Below are positions 61,183 to 64,000 of a DNA stretch of 64,000 nt, piece by piece. The stretch is from Heliocidaris erythrogramma (taxonomy: Eukaryota > Echinodermata > Echinoidea > Camarodonta > Echinometridae). Within the stretch, counting starts at the first letter, position 1. Every line of letters begins with the position of its first letter. The translations under genes were made by a program, and so were the position numbers. Location of the stretch: contig CM046871.1 of NCBI GenBank assembly GCA_025617745.1, positions 35,367,722 through 35,431,721 on the forward strand. Direction: 5' to 3'. A model generated the notes under the pieces. That model had not been told where the DNA came from, did not search any database, and was given only the letters and a program-made list of their open reading frames with translations.

Positions 61183-62284
61183 GATAACTTATGCACGGCT
61201 ATGCTTGCAATTGCAGCATGCATACTATCAAATTGAACAATGCAATGGAGAAATGCATATTATATTGGACAATGCATCAATAAATGTGGTTCAAGATAAA
61301 ATAGTGCAATAGAAAATGCATCATATTAAAAATATTGTTATAGGCAACAGCACAACAAGACATTTTAATGATGACAATAAAATAATTTATGAAAATGCAA
61401 GTGGGTAGTAAGCTAAAACACAAGGGAAATGCATCAGCTTGGGATTTTACAAATCCAATGCCATATGTTTATTTCAAATTGCAATATACAAAAATAAATT
61501 TGAAATGCTATAATCTTATAGAACAGATATAAAGATCTTCCCATTACGATAAAATATCATGGTACTGGCTCGTTGATGCAATTGTTTTAACCAAAGAAGT
61601 ATAGCTCCAACCAATTTTAGTGAAAGTTTTTGTTCAATACTACATATGACATAGCTATCAAATATTTATATTTTAGGTATGGTGAATTTACTAGGTAAGA
61701 ATAATTTGTAACAAAAGTTCACAAACATGATATAATTTTTGTTTAAGAAAACATTGTTGGTTTTAAAGAAAGCTGTGCATTCATCGAAGAGGTTGCACAA
61801 ATCAGTGCTCAAAATTTTATATGGAACAAATTGGGTACTTGCAAAATGATCAGACTTTTTAAAAATTCTAAATCATGAAGAGTGATAAAGAAAATAGCTT
61901 TTAATCTATGCCAAATACATTCTGACAACAGATGCAAATCCTTCATGATTTTCATTAAAAGATATAACAATTAACAAAGACAATGAATTAAGCAAGCTTA
62001 AAATACATCAAATGGTTTTAATTTCTCAAAATATCTTAGCACAAATCAGTGCAAATTTTCTTTGTGCATGGGCAAGAGTGAAAATCAAACTATGGTCCTT
62101 AATTCAAAATGTTCTGTTCTTGTCCAACGTTACATGAAATGGCTTCTGAGGAAGACAAAAGGAAAATATGGACAACAAAGAAACAAACAGCTATGGGAGA
62201 GCAAAACTGAAATCAAGCAAAGCATGATCGGGTGTTTGTCTGTTTGTATCTATGGAGGGAATCTAGAAGGAGGATTGAACTCAC

Positions 62285-62512
62285 CCCCGGGCCTGCAGGA
62301 AGCCCTTGGCTGCCCGTCAGCAGCGTCGCTGAGCCAGGAGATGGCTGAAGCTGGTGAAGGTTGGTCATCCCTACGACTTGCTGGAGCTGCTGGCTCTGAA
62401 GGTTCTGCAGCATCTTCTGGGTGGCGAGGGTGTTGCGCCCGTTGATCTCCAGCTGTGTCTTGAGGTGCGGAGGCGGGTGCAGGTACTTGCAGTTCTCCCT
62501 AGTGCATCGACC
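62285..62512 (-). CDS. mbl: MBNL exon A: second half of zinc finger 2 plus linker
   Basis: This 76-codon exon is phase 0 at both ends, with acceptor ...CTCCTCCACAG and donor GTGAGT. It opens with GRCTRENCKYLHPPPHL, the C-X4-C-X3-H half of CCCH finger 2, followed by KTQLEINGRN, a hallmark of MBNL proteins. The first cysteine of the finger must come from the upstream exon, which is outside the window; vertebrate MBNL genes split the finger at the same place, just before GRC. The rest is a Gln/Leu-rich linker (QNLQSQQLQQVV) and a Pro/Gly/Ser-rich tail ending GLPAGPG. Fingers 1-2 form one RNA-binding unit in the family. Identification is very confident. Confidence 0.97.
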
Positions 62513-63580
62513 CTGTGGAGGAGCGGGAAAAGAAAAGGGGAATGTTCGGTAAACATTGAGGTACGTGATCCACAAAGAAAGGAATTATCACATTATTTCC
62601 AGCAGATATATTCAAGTTCTCTCTATTGTTGCTTCATCTAGACTATAACCTTTTAATACCAATCTGCTAAATCAAAATTTTGTTGTGATCCAACCTGCAA
62701 AGAAGCACAGAAAAAGAAGTCTGAAATTGTGATTAAACTCAAATACAATCCTCGACACGATATACAGGATTACTATGCAACTAGCTGCACCACCAAAGTG
62801 AAGAAATCAAAAAGGTAACATGTCGGCTTACTGGAAACATGGGGCTTTCTTCTCAATACAGCCTGTACGAGAAGGATACTGATAAAATACTGATAGAATA
62901 CTGATGAATGGCACACAACAAGGAACATGAAACTGAAAAAAAAAGACAACAATTAGACAATGGATGCCTATTGGACTAGCACAGTTGGATAGATGTATGC
63001 CTTCCTTCCTGCTATAGTCGATGGATAAAAATGCGAGAAAGAGATGAAATAAGAGATTTTTACTTCCTCCATCATGACAAGTTTATCATTATGGTTCATA
63101 AACCCTTCTCTTAGTCTTCCTGCCTTCTAACATACTGAGTTATATAGAGGGATATAATGTACCAGTCTTTATTGTTGAAAATTGATGCAGGACAGTGTGA
63201 AAATTCACCTATATTTCCATGGTGATTTATCAAATTAAAAACCATAACCCATGAATTTCCATGTTCGATTTGAGGAGTTAATATGACAAAAAGCTTTTGG
63301 TTAAGGGCATCTGTAAGATGAAATCACTAAAATTCCCTTCAATATACAGCCATCACGGTTGCCTATGTACTGACTCTGTCAGAGCCTAATGCTATCCATA
63401 ACACTTCTTGGCCGCTCGCTTCGGTTATTTTCAGGTATTCCTCAATTTGGCGCGATGCTAGCATTGTTTGCTCCCGTAATGCCAGCAGACTTTGTGCCTA
63501 CCCCTTCTCCTATTTGCCCATATCAACGACCCAACATGTGAGTACACATAGTACCTGTCAGCCACACTTCTACAAATTGG

Positions 63581-63652
63581 CTGCTCAGAGCCAAAAGGGC
63601 GTTACTTCTATGAAGTCTGCTATTAGTTAACATCCTTCTGGCTCCCAATATA
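63581..63652. repeat. Palindromic ~75-bp element, copy 5 (degenerate)
   Basis: The left arm CAGAGCCAAAAGGGCGTTA pairs imperfectly with the right arm TTAACATCCTTCTGGCTC. It belongs to the family of copies at 37161, 49003, 55881 and 58445 but has more mismatches and altered ends. Confidence 0.75.
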
Positions 63653-63736
63653 CATAACTACCCAACGACTATATTGTCAGCCTTAAGGTTCGTATAACAC
63701 CAAGTCAAAGTATGATGTAGATGGAATGGAGTTTAG

Positions 63737-63796
63737 GTAGTTCAGCGAAACGTAGTTCAGCGAAACGTAGTAGGGTGAAACGTAGTAGGGTGAGAA
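63737..63796. repeat. Tandem repeat, 4 x 15 bp
   Basis: Four adjacent 15-bp units: two of GTAGTTCAGCGAAAC, then one of GTAGTAGGGTGAAAC and one degenerate GTAGTAGGGTGAGAA. It is intronic and has no known function. Confidence 0.9.
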
Positions 63797-64000
63797 GACA
63801 CGTCCGGAACACAAAATATATATTGCTGAAAATTATAATTTTATTGCATTGAGGTAGAAATATATATATAAGCCACATAGTACATGTAAAAATAGCTCAC
63901 TACTGTAAATGCAAAAAACATTTGCGGTACATTAATTTTTGCGGATTTCGCGCTATTTTCGGCGGGAGCGAATTCTAGAACACGCGAAAATATTAGCACG

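Larger units (their letters stand above)
54664..62284 (-). other. Intron A-B
   Basis: A 7.6-kb AT-rich intron. It holds two palindromic elements (55881-55955, 58445-58518), a pyrimidine-rich block at about 56000-56420, short CA, TAA, CT and TA microsatellites, a GAT-rich stretch at about 60494-60605, and a G run near 61166-61182. No further exon is seen, but a short in-phase exon could be missed. Confidence 0.75.
16210..62512 (-). other. mbl: Muscleblind-like (MBNL) gene, 5' end missing
   Basis: Eleven minus-strand exons with GT-AG borders join in one continuous frame. Their phases fit at every junction: A to F are all phase 0, G to H is phase 1, H to I is phase 0, and I to J1 or J2 is phase 1. 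The joined product has about 447 residues before the last exon, plus 59 (J1) or 180 (J2). MBNL proteins are CCCH zinc-finger RNA-binding factors that bind YGCY motifs in pre-mRNA and 3' UTRs and control alternative splicing and mRNA localisation. The window lacks the first exon, which in the family carries the start codon, finger 1 and half of finger 2; no such exon is visible at 62.5-64 kb. Family identity is very secure because finger 2, the linker after it and fingers 3-4 match closely. Treating fingers 5-6 as part of the same gene rests on the phase fit and same-strand order, not on a transcript. Confidence 0.93.
62513..64000 (-). other. Upstream intron of MBNL (right edge of window)
   Basis: Intronic sequence 5' of exon A on the minus strand. 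No segment encodes the expected finger 1 (VCREFQR-like) in any frame. It contains a degenerate palindromic element at 63581-63652 and a four-unit 15-bp tandem repeat at 63737-63796. The last ~100 bases are unremarkable. Confidence 0.7.

Noticed and set aside
1-64000. CRISPR arrays, bacterial operons, prophage
   Set aside because: No regularly spaced identical repeats with unique spacers; the DNA is clearly metazoan.

Overview
This is a window of animal nuclear DNA. It is AT-rich and intron-dominated, with canonical GT-AG exons, many simple repeats, homopolymer C/G runs, small inverted-repeat elements and a decayed non-LTR retrotransposon. The mobile elements (a foldback family starting GGCCAAGTCCACCC, and MITEs starting GGGCCCCGTTTCAT and GGCCCG) together with the protein sequence suggest a marine invertebrate deuterostome, most likely an echinoderm such as a sea urchin. 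The species assignment is an inference from pattern memory.

One gene explains all the coding signal: the 3' three-quarters or so of a muscleblind (MBNL) RNA-binding splicing regulator on the minus strand. It runs from about 62.5 kb down to 16.2 kb. Eleven exons can be placed to the base with consistent splice phases: A 62285-62512 (second half of zinc finger 2), B 54499-54663, C 47672-47752, D 40137-40358, E 33790-34020 (fingers 3 and 4), F 29736-29801 and G 27700-27880 (together a bipartite nuclear-localisation-like basic segment), H 24921-24997, I 24021-24111 (an additional CCCH finger 5), and two alternative last exons, J1 22451-22629 and J2 16210-16751. J1 and J2 each encode a different version of a sixth finger and a different C-terminus. 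Exon 1 (start codon, finger 1 and the first half of finger 2) lies beyond the right edge of the window.

The main points for a second look are these. (1) A third CCCH finger pair sits downstream of the usual four MBNL fingers. (2) The last exon is duplicated, so finger 6 comes in two forms. (3) Exon F has a 167-nt AG-free zone upstream of its 3' splice site, packed with UGCU motifs; this resembles the distal-branch-point, self-regulated linker exon of vertebrate MBNL1. (4) A second dense YGCY cluster, including a 4 x 29-bp tandem repeat, lies just upstream of exon H, whose skipping would stop translation before fingers 5 and 6. Together these suggest that the protein may control its own zinc-finger number and localisation through splicing.

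The rest is intronic or downstream sequence. 1-8.4 kb is repeat-rich: tandem repeats, a CR1/L2-like LINE fragment with a nested insertion, a 600-bp foldback element and a MITE. 8.4-16.2 kb is AT-rich, nearly repeat-free sequence downstream of J2 and probably contains its 3' UTR. The introns hold five copies of a palindromic ~75-bp element, two 148-bp MITEs, a 190-bp inverted-repeat element, a tRNA-derived SINE, a 0.6-kb G/T-rich minisatellite and many microsatellites. No other gene, tRNA, rRNA or CRISPR array is supported.
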